NCBI GenBank assembly: GCA_963728995.1
Contig: CAVSMD010000003.1
Span: 558,001-622,000 of the forward strand
Source of the DNA: FEN-1219 sp963728995
Lineage (GTDB): Bacteria; Pseudomonadota; Gammaproteobacteria; Steroidobacterales; Rariloculaceae
Length of the DNA: 64,000 bases
Direction of reading: 5' to 3'
Of this stretch, positions 1-8,619 are shown piece after piece; positions within the stretch are counted from its first letter, which is position 1, and every line of letters starts with the position of its first letter. The translations under genes and the position numbers were made by a program. Below the pieces are notes generated by a model. That model saw nothing but the letters and a program-made list of their open reading frames with translations. It was not told where the DNA came from and searched no databases.

Positions 1-74
1 CGTAGCCGGGCGCTTGCCGAGCGACACGGCGATTGGACGGTTCGCTCCGCGGTGTGGGGGGTGGTCGTCACTCG

Positions 75-482
75 CTACGTCGCATCCGTGATCTTGGTTT
101 GCAGCCGTCGCGACACGTAGTCCGGCCCACCGTATGCACCGGCCTCGGCGCGAACGTCGAACACGAACACGTGGATCGTGCTCGCGCCTTCCGAATGCGT
201 GCTTTGCGAGCACTGCAGCGACACGCGAAATCCCGCCGTCGCGCCTTCCGTGAGATTCAGCGTGGCCGCTGCGCAAACACCGCCGTTCAGGGCTCGATAA
301 GCGCCCCATTCGGCGCCGGTGCGCGCGGCTTGGAAAGCCTCGGCGGCGCGCAAGCCGGCGGTGACCGTTTGCTGTTGCATCGTGTTCAATCGCACCGCGT
401 ACACGCCGAGCCCCGCGAGCACGACGAGCAGGAAGATGGCCGACACGAGCGAGAAGCCGCGCTGGCGGTTCACGCTCGTCAT
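75..482 (-). CDS. mshP: MSHA pilus minor pseudopilin MshP
   Basis: A 135-residue protein that starts with a short basic leader (MTSVNRQRG) followed by FSLVSAIFLLVVLAG, the type IV prepilin cleavage site and hydrophobic N-terminal helix. The usual glutamate at mature position 5 is serine here, as in MshP and GspK-type tip pseudopilins. The ATG overlaps the mshO stop by four bases (ATGA), showing translational coupling. It is the last complete gene of the MSHA operon in this window. The next gene in known clusters, mshQ, would lie below position 75, but the 74 bases available do not let me call its start. The family role is minor pilin of the mannose-sensitive haemagglutinin pilus in the inner membrane and periplasm. 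Confidence 0.82.
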   Translation of the reverse strand: MTSVNRQRGFSLVSAIFLLVVLAGLGVYAVRLNTMQQQTVTAGLRAAEAFQAARTGAEWGAYRALNGGVCAAATLNLTEGATAGFRVSLQCSQSTHSEGASTIHVFVFDVRAEAGAYGGPDYVSRRLQTKITDAT

Positions 483-1339
483 GGCACGTTGTCCACGTGA
501 ACCTGAGACAACAGCGACACGGACTCGCCCTGCGAGCGGACCGTGATCGACAGCGTCACGAGGCCGGCGCGCTCGGCGGTCCCGGGCGTATAGGTGAACG
601 CACAGCCGACCAGCTGGTTCGCCATGAGGCTCGCCGTGGCGCCCGCGCCGAGCAGCTCGCCGTGGGAGTCGCGGTTCGCCTGGCTCGCATCGATCGCGTA
701 GCCCGAGTAGCGCAGCAGCGTTCCGGCCACGGTATCGCACAGGTAGGTCACCGGGCCGTCGACGAGGAATACGCGCTGCGTCGGCGAGCCGTACGCGAAA
801 CGAAACGCCGGCGTCAGCGTGACGCGATCTTCGCCGGTGGCCCCGTCCACCGAGACCCCCACCGTCGTGCCGGGCGGGGTGATCACGTTCGCGAGCTCGT
901 AGGCGTCCGCACCCGGCACGCCGACGTTGTAGATGGCCAGGTAATGGCTCGTCGAGCTCCACGGTTTCGCGAGCTGCGTGAACGGGCCGAGCACGTCGAA
1001 CGAGCCATCGGCGGCGGCGAAATCGAGGATCTGGGCCGCGGTCCCGGGCGGCTGCGCGCGATAGCGGCCGCCGTCGACCGTGCCGAGCAGCTCGAGCGCA
1101 GTAACGCCGCCGGCCGTCGTGGTCCGCACGCTGTTCGGCAACGCACGACGGACGTCGCGGCCGATCCGTTGCAGCGCCGAGTCGGCCGCGTCGACGAGCC
1201 GCACGCGCCGGGTCTGATCCGTGAAGCCGCGGACTGGCCCGCTGATGAACATCGAGACGAACGACACGACGACGGCGCCGATCACGAGCGTGACGACGAG
1301 CTCGATCAGCGTGAAGCCGCGACAGGATGCGAGGCGCAT
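479..1339 (-). CDS. mshO: MSHA pilus biogenesis pseudopilin MshO
   Basis: A 286-residue prepilin-like protein. The leader MRLASCRG precedes FTLIELVVTLVIGAVVVSFV, a class III signal with Glu5 of the mature pilin. The remainder is a long, beta-rich periplasmic head with cysteines near the C-terminal half, matching the size and gene position of MshO (mshD-mshO-mshP). Only two bases separate its ATG from the mshD stop, and it overlaps mshP by four bases. It probably contributes to pilus initiation or the tip complex; this role is from family knowledge, not from the sequence. No frame disruption is seen. Confidence 0.83.
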   Translation of the reverse strand: MRLASCRGFTLIELVVTLVIGAVVVSFVSMFISGPVRGFTDQTRRVRLVDAADSALQRIGRDVRRALPNSVRTTTAGGVTALELLGTVDGGRYRAQPPGTAAQILDFAAADGSFDVLGPFTQLAKPWSSTSHYLAIYNVGVPGADAYELANVITPPGTTVGVSVDGATGEDRVTLTPAFRFAYGSPTQRVFLVDGPVTYLCDTVAGTLLRYSGYAIDASQANRDSHGELLGAGATASLMANQLVGCAFTYTPGTAERAGLVTLSITVRSQGESVSLLSQVHVDNVP

Positions 1340-1341
1340 GT

Positions 1342-1803
1342 TCAGAGCCTCATCCGGTAGCCCGTCAATGCGACCGTGACGTTCGGCGGATAGGTCACGC
1401 GCACGTCGATCCGTTCGGCATCGGCACCGGGGACGGACGTGAGTGCGGTGCTCGGGGTCACCATGACGGTCACCGTGTATCGTGACAATGCGCCGAGCGC
1501 CGTGCCGAACTGATCGCGCGCGCCGACGTCGACTAGACCGTTGTAATCGTCGACGTCGTCGAAGGCGGTGCGATTCGCCTCGTCGTCGACGCCGTCGGGA
1601 TCCGCGAACGGCTTCAGCGTGATCTCCTCGAGATAGGCTTCGGCGATCGCGACGGCCTGGCTCAGCACCATGGCGTCGGCGCTACGACCCACGCTGCGCG
1701 ACAGCACGCCGAGCACGGCGCCCGCCGCGATTGCGATCACCACGATCGAGATCACGAGCTCGATCAGCGTCACGCCGCGCTCGTAGTGCCCGCCGGTGGT
1801 CAT
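1342..1803 (-). CDS. mshD: MSHA pilus minor pseudopilin MshD
   Basis: A 153-residue prepilin with leader MTTGGHYERG and the hydrophobic segment VTLIELVISIVVIAIAAGA; the expected glutamate is present. The head domain is short and ends in an aromatic, positively charged tail (TGYRMRL). The start overlaps the end of mshC by four bases and the stop lies two bases before mshO, so it sits inside the tightly packed pilin part of the MSHA operon. It is assigned as MshD from its order (A-C-D-O-P) and size. Its role is a minor pilin of the assembly complex. Confidence 0.82.
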   Translation of the reverse strand: MTTGGHYERGVTLIELVISIVVIAIAAGAVLGVLSRSVGRSADAMVLSQAVAIAEAYLEEITLKPFADPDGVDDEANRTAFDDVDDYNGLVDVGARDQFGTALGALSRYTVTVMVTPSTALTSVPGADAERIDVRVTYPPNVTVALTGYRMRL

Positions 1804-2288
1804 GGCGCTTGCACGAAGCCGCTGTCGGCCCGCACCGTCAAAGCGAACGGACCGACGCTGATGCTTTGATCGGCGCCGAGATTGGTGCGGCCGAGCGCGT
1901 CGAACGTCAGCGTGACGGCCGGGGCAACGGCCACCCCGCCCGGGGTGTTGCCCGTCAGCAGCTGCCCGTCCGCGAGCCGCACGTCGGTGGGCCAGGTCGT
2001 GTCGGCCGGATCGCAGCTGCCGCCCTGCGCGGCCTGCTGGCGCGCCTGATAGCCGCCCGCGCTGATCGTCACACGCACGGGACAGCCGCTCGCGACCGCG
2101 AGCTTCTGCGAGTACTTCAGGGCCGCGGCCAGCTCCTCGTAGTAGCCGCGCTGCGCGAACGTGCGATTGTCGAAGAATCGAGGAGCCGCGATGGCGGCGA
2201 GGATGCCGAGGATGACGAGCACCACGACGAGCTCCACGAGCGTGAAGCCCGCGGCGCCCGGGAGGCCGGCTCGCAAGTGCTGGCCCAT
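1800..2288 (-). CDS. mshC: MSHA pilus minor pilin MshC
   Basis: A 162-residue type IV prepilin. The leader ends in GAAG and is followed by FTLVELVVVLVILGILAAIA, with Glu5 retained. The head has a cysteine pair (SGCPVR and GGSCDP) that could form a disulfide loop. It lies directly downstream of mshA, separated by a strong hairpin, and overlaps mshD by four bases. The order mshA-mshC-mshD matches MSHA loci. Minor pilins of this type are needed for pilus assembly. The first ATG is used; it leaves a 14-residue leader, within the normal range. Confidence 0.82.
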   Translation of the reverse strand: MGQHLRAGLPGAAGFTLVELVVVLVILGILAAIAAPRFFDNRTFAQRGYYEELAAALKYSQKLAVASGCPVRVTISAGGYQARQQAAQGGSCDPADTTWPTDVRLADGQLLTGNTPGGVAVAPAVTLTFDALGRTNLGADQSISVGPFALTVRADSGFVQAP

Positions 2289-2304
2289 GGCATCCTCGTT
2301 AGAG

Positions 2305-2332
2305 ACGGAGGGCGCCCGTGGGCGCCCTCCGT
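2305..2332 (-). terminator. GC hairpin between mshA and mshC
   Basis: A perfect inverted repeat: 13 bases at 2305-2317 (ACGGAGGGCGCCC) pair with 2320-2332, leaving a tiny loop. It begins 24 bases after the mshA stop and ends 16 bases before the mshC start. No T-tract follows in the direction of transcription. It is therefore more likely a partial terminator or a 3'-end stabilising structure that raises mshA mRNA over downstream genes than a full stop for the operon. Confidence 0.6.
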
Positions 2333-2356
2333 AGAACCGATCGAACGCGCGGCGCG

Positions 2357-2809
2357 CTAGCAGCCGGTGACGTCCGTCACCACGCCCGGCGCGCCGTTGA
2401 CTGCGGCCGGCGAGTACGTGACGAGGCAGTTCGCGATCGCCGTGCCCGCCGAGCTCGTCTTCGAGAACGTAGTGGAAGCGCCCGGCGTCACGAGGAAGCC
2501 CGCCGGAGGACTTTCGGAAAGCGTGTTAGCAATCGTCGCGGCATCCGGGTAGCCGTTCGATATCGCGATGACGTTGCCTTCCATCGTCACGCTCACGCTC
2601 GACGGGTCGCCCTGCGCGAGCCACAGCGCATGCGCGAGCGCGGCACCGGAGCGTACGCTGCCCGCGATCGACTGCGTCGCTGCGCCGCGCGCCTGCTTTT
2701 CGAGGGATGCGAAGCGGGGCACCGCGAACGCGGCGAGAATGCCGAGAATCGTGATCACGACCACGAGCTCGATCAGCGTGAAACCGCCCTGACGGCCTTG
2801 TCTATTCAT
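2357..2809 (-). CDS. mshA: MSHA major pilin MshA
   Basis: A 150-residue type IV prepilin. The leader MNRQGRQGG is followed by FTLIELVVVITILGILAAFA, then PRFASLEKQARGAATQSIAG, typical of MshA-type pilins. The C-terminus holds two cysteines, in ANCLV and at the final residue (TGC), consistent with the short disulfide loop of MshA. An RBS-like GAGGGAGGTG lies just upstream of the ATG. The 136-base gap to the upstream gene and the hairpin immediately downstream suggest that mshA has its own promoter or a more abundant transcript, as expected for the structural subunit. Prepilin peptidase would be encoded elsewhere. Confidence 0.85.
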   Translation of the reverse strand: MNRQGRQGGFTLIELVVVITILGILAAFAVPRFASLEKQARGAATQSIAGSVRSGAALAHALWLAQGDPSSVSVTMEGNVIAISNGYPDAATIANTLSESPPAGFLVTPGASTTFSKTSSAGTAIANCLVTYSPAAVNGAPGVVTDVTGC

Positions 2810-2945
2810 CGCACCTCCCTCTCGAAACGGATTTGGCTAAAACACTGGGAAAACTCTAGTTGACAGAAGGCGTTGCGACTGTGATCCGGCCCACAGGCAG
2901 GCGCATGCATCCGTGACCGGCGTCTCACCTTGGCCGCCGGGCCGG

Positions 2946-3467
2946 TCAATCGGGCCAGGCGAAGGCACGGACGGGCTCGAGCCGCAGCCCTTGAAACTCG
3001 TCGCGGATGGGATCGAAGCTGCCGTCGCCGTCGCGGTCCTCGAACACGAACGCGGTCTTGAGCTCGATCCGGCCGGACGGTCCCTGCACGGGATCGAAGC
3101 GTGTGTGGCGGCCGACCACATACACGAGCCGGCGCGAGTGCTCGTCGAAATACCAGCTGGCTCGCGGTACGTTCGCCTCGGGCGGCCACGAGAACGAGCC
3201 GAGATAGTTCGCGGGCGGCGACAGCAGCAACGTCATCGGGTTCGCGTCCGCCAGCTCTGCCAGCCGATCAGCCTCGCCGCGCGTGATCCGCTTGGCGGCC
3301 TCGAGCAGCAACGCAGTCTTCAGATCCGCCTGCACTTGCATGAACGCGGCCCGCTGCGCGCGGCCGATCAACGGCAGCACGCGGTCGAGCAGCACGCCGG
3401 CCAGAATGCCGATCGCCACCACGACCACGAGAAGCTCGATCAGCGTGAAGCCGCGTGGCTTGCGCAT
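2946..3467 (-). CDS. MSHA locus type II prepilin-like protein (MshB/MshF position)
   Basis: A 173-residue protein that starts at the ATG giving MRKPRG before FTLIELLVVVVAIGILAGVL, a canonical prepilin motif with Glu5. The head is acidic and contains a DGDGSFDP stretch resembling a calcium-binding loop of GspG-type pseudopilins. It lies between mshG and mshA, where mshF and mshB are found in Vibrio and Shewanella clusters. Only one gene occupies that position here. I cannot decide between MshB and MshF from sequence alone. It begins five bases after the mshG stop, so it is probably cotranscribed with the assembly genes. Confidence 0.75.
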   Translation of the reverse strand: MRKPRGFTLIELLVVVVAIGILAGVLLDRVLPLIGRAQRAAFMQVQADLKTALLLEAAKRITRGEADRLAELADANPMTLLLSPPANYLGSFSWPPEANVPRASWYFDEHSRRLVYVVGRHTRFDPVQGPSGRIELKTAFVFEDRDGDGSFDPIRDEFQGLRLEPVRAFAWPD

Positions 3468-3472
3468 GGCAC

Positions 3473-4702
3473 TCAACCGAGGCCCGTGCCCTTGGCGGCC
3501 ATGTCCCACAGCGGCAGGAACACGCCGAGCGCCAGCACGAGCACCATGCCGCCTACGGCGACGATCAAGAGCGGCTCGATCGCGGCGCTGAGGTTCTCGA
3601 GGTCGTAGTCGACCTCGCGCTCGTAGAAGTCGGCGACCTCGCTCAGCATCTCGCCGAGCGCCCCGGTCTCCTCGCCGATCGCGATCATCTGCAGCGCCAG
3701 CGGCGTGAATAGATCGACGGTCTGCGCCGTACGATACAGGCCCTCGCCGCGCTCGACGCCGTCGCGCAGCGCCAGCACGCGCTCGCTGAGGTAGTCGTTG
3801 CCCGAGGCGCGCGCGATCGTGCTCAGCGCCTGAATCATCGGCACGCCGGCCTCGAGCGTCAGCGCGAACGATCGACAGATCTGCGCTAGGCTCGCACACC
3901 GCACGATGCCGCCGACGACCGGCGCGCGCAGCTTGAGCTTGTCCCAGCGATAACGTCCCGCGGGATCGCGTACCCACAGCTGGAAGCCGGCGACGGCAAC
4001 CACGACCGCGCCGATCACGAGATACCAGTAGTGCGAGGCGAACGAGGACACGCCTATCAAGACGCGCGTGGCCCACGGCAGATTGTTACCGAGCGCCTCG
4101 AAGATCGGTGCGAACTTGGGTAGCACCCACATCGTGATGATCGAGATCGCAATCGCAATGGCGACGATCACCGTGGCGGGATAGCGCAGCGCGGCCTTGA
4201 CCTTGTCGCGGATGCGCTTTTGCATGCCGAGGTACTCGTACATGCGCAGGAACGCAGTCTCGAGCGTCCCGGAGCTCTCGCCGACCTTGATCACGCTCAA
4301 GTAGAACTTCGAGAAGACCTCGGGGAAGCGGCCGAAGCCGAACGTGAGATCGCGGCCGGCCTGCAGGCTCTCGATGACGGCCAGCAGCGTCGCGCGCATG
4401 ACGCGATTTGCCGTCGAGGCCGCAATGCTCTGCATGCCACGCAGCAACGGCACTCCGGCCTTCGTGATCGAGTACATCTGGCGCGAGAACAGGATCAGAT
4501 CCGTGGTGGTGGGTCGGCCGCCACCGAGACGTTGCCAGAGCTCGGCGAGGACGTCGTGCGACTCGGCGACCGCTTTGATGTCGGTCGGTGTGATGCCGCG
4601 CGCGAAGAGATGGGTCGCGAGCGCTTCGGCCGACTCCGACTCGAGCGACCCGGCGACGGCTTCGCCGCGCGCGGTTCGGCCGTTGTAGCGAAACGTCGCC
4701 AT
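3473..4702 (-). CDS. mshG: MSHA platform protein MshG (GspF/PilC family)
   Basis: A 409-residue polytopic inner-membrane protein of the GspF/PilC family. It has two related cytoplasmic domains (about 70-190 and 270-390), each followed by hydrophobic segments: TVIVAIAIAISIITMWVLP, a second in the middle (WYLVIGAVVVAVAGF) and one at the C-terminus (LLIVAVGGMVLVLALGVFL). Motifs such as FSRQMYSITKAGVPLL and ALTLEAGVPM are typical of the two GspF repeats. Three bases separate it from mshE. In type IV pilus machines this platform protein couples the assembly ATPase to pilin extraction from the membrane. The reading frame is intact. Confidence 0.88.
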   Translation of the reverse strand: MATFRYNGRTARGEAVAGSLESESAEALATHLFARGITPTDIKAVAESHDVLAELWQRLGGGRPTTTDLILFSRQMYSITKAGVPLLRGMQSIAASTANRVMRATLLAVIESLQAGRDLTFGFGRFPEVFSKFYLSVIKVGESSGTLETAFLRMYEYLGMQKRIRDKVKAALRYPATVIVAIAIAISIITMWVLPKFAPIFEALGNNLPWATRVLIGVSSFASHYWYLVIGAVVVAVAGFQLWVRDPAGRYRWDKLKLRAPVVGGIVRCASLAQICRSFALTLEAGVPMIQALSTIARASGNDYLSERVLALRDGVERGEGLYRTAQTVDLFTPLALQMIAIGEETGALGEMLSEVADFYEREVDYDLENLSAAIEPLLIVAVGGMVLVLALGVFLPLWDMAAKGTGLG

Positions 4703-4705
4703 TCA

Positions 4706-6528
4706 TCAGCTCGCAGTGGCCGACGCCTGCGACTCCGCGTCGTCGCCCGCAGGTGCGCCGGTCTTGGCCGAGCTCTTCAGCACGTCGTCGAGCAGGCTCG
4801 AGCGCCGCTCGGGCTCCTCCAGCCCCGACATCGACCTCATGACCTCGTCCACGGAAGTCACGCCGTCGATCGCAAACGCGAGCGCGCGCTGCACGAGCGG
4901 AATGAAGCCTGTCAGCCGGGCGACGAGCCGATCGAATCCCGAGAGATCGGTGCGCCGGATCGCGTCGGCCATCTCGGCGTCGATCTCGAGGAGCTCGTAC
5001 ACGCCGATTCGGCCGCGATAGCCCGTCATGTTGCAGTACGTGCAGCCCATGCCCTCGGAGAACTTCGTCGCGGCGATCTGGTCCGCGGTCAGATAGCGCG
5101 ACAGCCATGCGGCCTGGTGGACGTTCGGCTTGGCGGGATGCGCGCAGTTGTCGCAGAGCCGGCGCAGCAGCCGCTGCGCGAGAATGCCGTCGAGCGCGGA
5201 CGCAATCAGATAGCCCTGCGTGCCCATGTCGAGCAGCCGGCTCACGGTCGAGACGGCGTCCTGCGTGTGCAGCGTCGAGAACACCATGTGGCCCGTCATG
5301 GCTGCGCGCAAGCCGATCTCGGCCGTTTCCTGATCGCGCATCTCGCCGACCAGCACGATGTCGGGATCGTGCCGCAGCGCCGTGCGGAGTATCGAGGCGA
5401 ACGTGAGCCCGATCTTCGGATTCACCTGCACCTGGTTGACGCGCTCGAGCCGGTACTCGATAGGGTCCTCGGCCGTGATGATCTTCGTGTCGGGCGCGTT
5501 CACGTGCTGCAGCGCTGCATACAGCGTGGTCGTTTTGCCGCTGCCCGTCGGCCCCGTCACGAGCACCATGCCCGAGCCGCGCTCGATCAACGGCGTGAAT
5601 CTCGCGACGATGTCCTCCGGCATGCCGAGATCGGCAAAGCTCTTCTGGCTCGCCGCCTGGTCGAGCAAGCGGAGCACGACGGCCTCGCCGTGGTAGATCG
5701 GCATCGTCGACATGCGGACGTCGAGCGCCTTGTCGTCCACCTTGATGCTGAAGCGGCCGTCCTGCGGCTTGCGCTTCTCGGCGATATCGAGGCCGCACAT
5801 CAGCTTCAGACGCGTGACCAGCGCCTGCCCCACGCGATTGCCCTCGATGACCTGCTCTTGCAGCAGGCCGTCGACACGCGAGCCGAACCCGCAGGCAACG
5901 CTCGTCGGGCTCGATGTGGATGTCCGAGGCCACGACCCGGACGGCGTCCTGGAACATCGACTGAATCAGCTTGATGACCGGCGCATCCGGCGACCCCTCC
6001 TCGGCCTTCAATGCCTCGAGATCGACGTCGGCCTGTAACAGCTCCTCGTTCGAGCTCCTCGGCCAGCGAGAAGATCTCCTCCGTGCGTCGGTAGACGAGA
6101 TCGATCGTCCGCAGCAGCGCGGCTTCCTTCGCCAGCGCCAGGCGGATCGGCTTGCCGAGCAGGCGAGCGAGCTCGTCGAACGCGAACAAATCGGTCGGGT
6201 CGGCCATGCCGACGAGATACCCGCGCGCGTCTTCCTTCAACACGAGCGCGCGGTGACGACGCGCCTGTGCCTCCGGCAAGCAACTCACGATCTTCGGATC
6301 CAGCGCGATGTGCGCGAGATCGACGTACGGGATGTTCAACGCCGCGGCGAGCGTGGCGTGCAGATCGGCCTCCGAGATCGCGCCGATGTCGATCAGCACG
6401 CGGCCGAGCTTGCGTCCGCTGCTGCGCTGCTCCGCGAGCGCTTCCTTCAGCTGCTGCTCGGAAATCAGCTTCTTCTCGAGCAGCAGGTCGCCGAGGCGAA
6501 CGCGCTTGCGAGCTTCGTGCCTCACCAC
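4706..6528 (-). CDS. mshE: MSHA pilus assembly ATPase MshE with c-di-GMP-type N-domain (two frameshifts)
   Basis: A GspE/PilB-family ATPase of about 606 residues once two one-base insertions near 6047 and 5876 are removed. The N-terminus has two MshEN-like repeats (RLGDLLLEKKLISEQQL and KLGRVLIDIGAISEADL); this domain binds c-di-GMP in Vibrio MshE. The ATPase half has Walker A GPTGSGKTTTLYAAL, the Asp-box region, Walker B VLVGEMRDQET, the His-box STLHTQDAVS and a four-cysteine zinc motif (CDNC and CTYC). It powers pilus extension at the inner membrane. It starts nine bases after the mshL stop and ends three bases before mshG. The shifts look like sequence errors, because both sides keep full conservation. 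Confidence 0.87.
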
Positions 6529-6537
6529 CGGCTCCGG

Positions 6538-8245
6538 CTAGTGCGCCGACCCGCTGAGCGCCGACAGCCGATCGGCCGAAGGCTGAATGATCTTCGGCCA
6601 ATCGTCATCGTCGTCGACGACGATCGGCCGCAGGAGGATCACGAGCTCGGTCTTCGTCTCGGACTCGCGGCTGCTGCCGAACAGGCGCTTCAAACCTGGA
6701 ATCTTGCCGAACCACGGTGTGGAGAACTCGAGCTTCTTCGAGGCGTTGCGCATCAGCCCGCCGATCGCGATGATCTGGCCGCTCTTGGCCTTGACGACGC
6801 TGTCGGACTCGCGGACCTCGCTGAACGCGAGCGGTAGCGCATCGGTCTCGCCCGACACCGTGAGCTCCTTCGTCTGGTCCGTCACGTCGCTGACGGTGGG
6901 ATGAATGTGCAGGATGACCTCACCGTTCGCGCTGATCTGCGGCGTGACGTCGAGCGCGATGCCGGAGAAGAACGGCGTCAGCGTCACGTCGCGGCTCGTC
7001 GTCGCCGCCGTGCCGGTCACCGTGTTGCTGCGCACGTCCGTCACGAAGAACTCGTCGGTGCCGGCCTTGATGACGGCTTTCTGATTGTTCAACGTGGCGA
7101 CTCGCGGGCTCGACAGGACACGCGTCTGGCCCTGCTGCTCGAGCAGCTCGACGTAGGCGTTGAAGTCGCCGACATCGAGCGCGAGCGCGAATGCCGCGCC
7201 GACGGTTTCGCTGGCGAAGTCGCGCACGGGGTTACCAGGTCCGATCGTCAGCGGAGCCGCCGCCGAGCGGCGGGTTGCGATCGATCTGACCCCCGCCCGA
7301 GAGATTGCCGCCGGTCAGGACGTCGCCGTTGGCTCGCGTCTTCACGGCCGCCCAATTCACGCCGGCCTGAAAACCGTCGTTCAGCGTGACCTCGATGATC
7401 TTCGCCTCGAGCACCACCTGGCGCTTGGCGGCGGCGTGAATCCGCTGCAAGTAGTCGCCGACCGCGCGCAGCTCGTCGGGCATGCCGCGCGCGAATACCA
7501 CGCCGGACTGTGCGTTGACGACGATCTGCCGACCCTCGCCCTTACCGAGTATCGCTCCGAGCGTGCTCTCGAGCTCTTTCCAGAAATCCGCGCTGCTGAC
7601 GGTATCGATGACCGAGCCCGTGGTCTGCACGTTGCGACCATTGCTCGCGCTGTCGGAGCTGATGACGCCGTTGTTGAAGTCGTTCTGGGCCCCGTTGCGG
7701 TCGCTGCGCGCGGACGTGACCTCACCGGAGCTCACCCGCGTGCGCGACATGCCGCCGCGGACCAGGTTCAGATAGTCGATCTCGAATACCCGTGTCTGCA
7801 GCGTGGCCGGCAGCACGACGTAGGCCCCCGCGCTGCGCCGGTAGTCGTAGCCGTACACGTCGCGCACCGTATCGAGGACTTCCGGCAACGTGACCTGCTT
7901 CAGCGTCAGCGTGATCCGGCCGGCCACGTCGGGGTGCACGATCAGATTGCGGTCCGTGCCCTTTACGAGGCCCATGAAGAACTCGCGGGCGTCGGCATCG
8001 ACGACGTTGACGTCGAAGCGTTCCTCGGCAACCGGCGGCGCGGCGGGCGGCGGCGGTGGCGTGACGGCAAACGGCGCGGCCGTCTGGGCAGTCGGCTGGA
8101 CCGCCTCCTGCATCGCGGTCGCGATCGCATCCTTGGTCGCCACGCCGCGCTCGCTCGCACAACTGGCGAGCGCTGCGCTCGCGAGCAGCACGAGGAGCAG
8201 CGCCGGGGGACGCCACGCGCGACTCGAGTGGGTGGGGCACATCAT
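6538..8245 (-). CDS. mshL: MSHA outer-membrane secretin MshL (one frameshift)
   Basis: A secretin of about 568 residues. It begins with a lipoprotein signal with the lipobox LASC (Cys29), followed by a proline-rich linker. A secretin N-terminal domain comes next (FDVNVVDADAREFFMGLVKG, then RVFEIDYLNLVRGG), with the conserved secretin core in the C-terminal third, including RVLSSPRVATLNNQKAVIK and VILHIHPTVSD. The frame breaks near 7230, where one extra base separates the two halves. The ATG overlaps the mshK stop by four bases. It forms the outer-membrane channel for the MSHA pilus. In characterised clusters mshM and mshN follow; here mshE follows directly. Confidence 0.87.
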
Positions 8246-8619
8246 GGGGCGGTCTCTCCTTGACTGTTGCGCTTGGCGGGCGCTCCGCCATTGCCGAGGG
8301 GCACGACGAGCTCCGTGTCGCGCTCGCGCAGATACACGGCATCGCGCTCGATTCGGACGATTTCGGCGCCATTGACGGTCTCACCGCGCTCGTATGGCTT
8401 GCCGTTGACGATCGCCACGCGCCGCGACGGCGAGATCAGGACGGCCGTCAGCGCGAACCGCGGACCGGCGCCACCGCCGCCTGCGGCCGCACCGGCGCCG
8501 GCGCGATAAGGTTGCATCGGATCGCGCAGCGGCAACTCGGCACCGGCGCGCGCGACGGCAACGATGAGCAGCACTGCGACCGTAAGGTACGCCGCGGCCC
8601 GGGCAGGCCTGCTAAACAC
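8242..8619 (-). CDS. mshK: MSHA pilus assembly protein MshK (GspC/PilP-like)
   Basis: A small protein of about 125 residues. I place the start at a GTG that overlaps the end of mshJ by eight bases. This gives FSRPARAAAYLTVAVLLIVAVARAGA as a signal or membrane anchor, then LRDPMQPY, a motif typical of MshK and related PilP/GspC proteins. A beta-rich domain follows (VLISPSRRVAIVNGKPYERGETVNG), the conserved PilP/GspC HR-type fold. It probably links the inner-membrane complex to the MshL secretin in the periplasm. The upstream extension of the open frame has no plausible signal and overlaps mshJ heavily. Confidence 0.75.
   Translation of the reverse strand: MFSRPARAAAYLTVAVLLIVAVARAGAELPLRDPMQPYRAGAGAAAGGGGAGPRFALTAVLISPSRRVAIVNGKPYERGETVNGAEIVRIERDAVYLRERDTELVVPLGNGGAPAKRNSQGETAP

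Noticed and set aside
1..74. Start of mshQ on the minus strand next to mshP.
   Set aside because: A GTG-initiated frame exists but has no signal peptide or family motif in the 74 bases available.
4220..5974. A 584-codon plus-strand open frame across mshG and mshE.
   Set aside because: No recognisable domain and His/Arg/Gln-rich composition typical of antisense frames; both minus-strand genes are strongly conserved.
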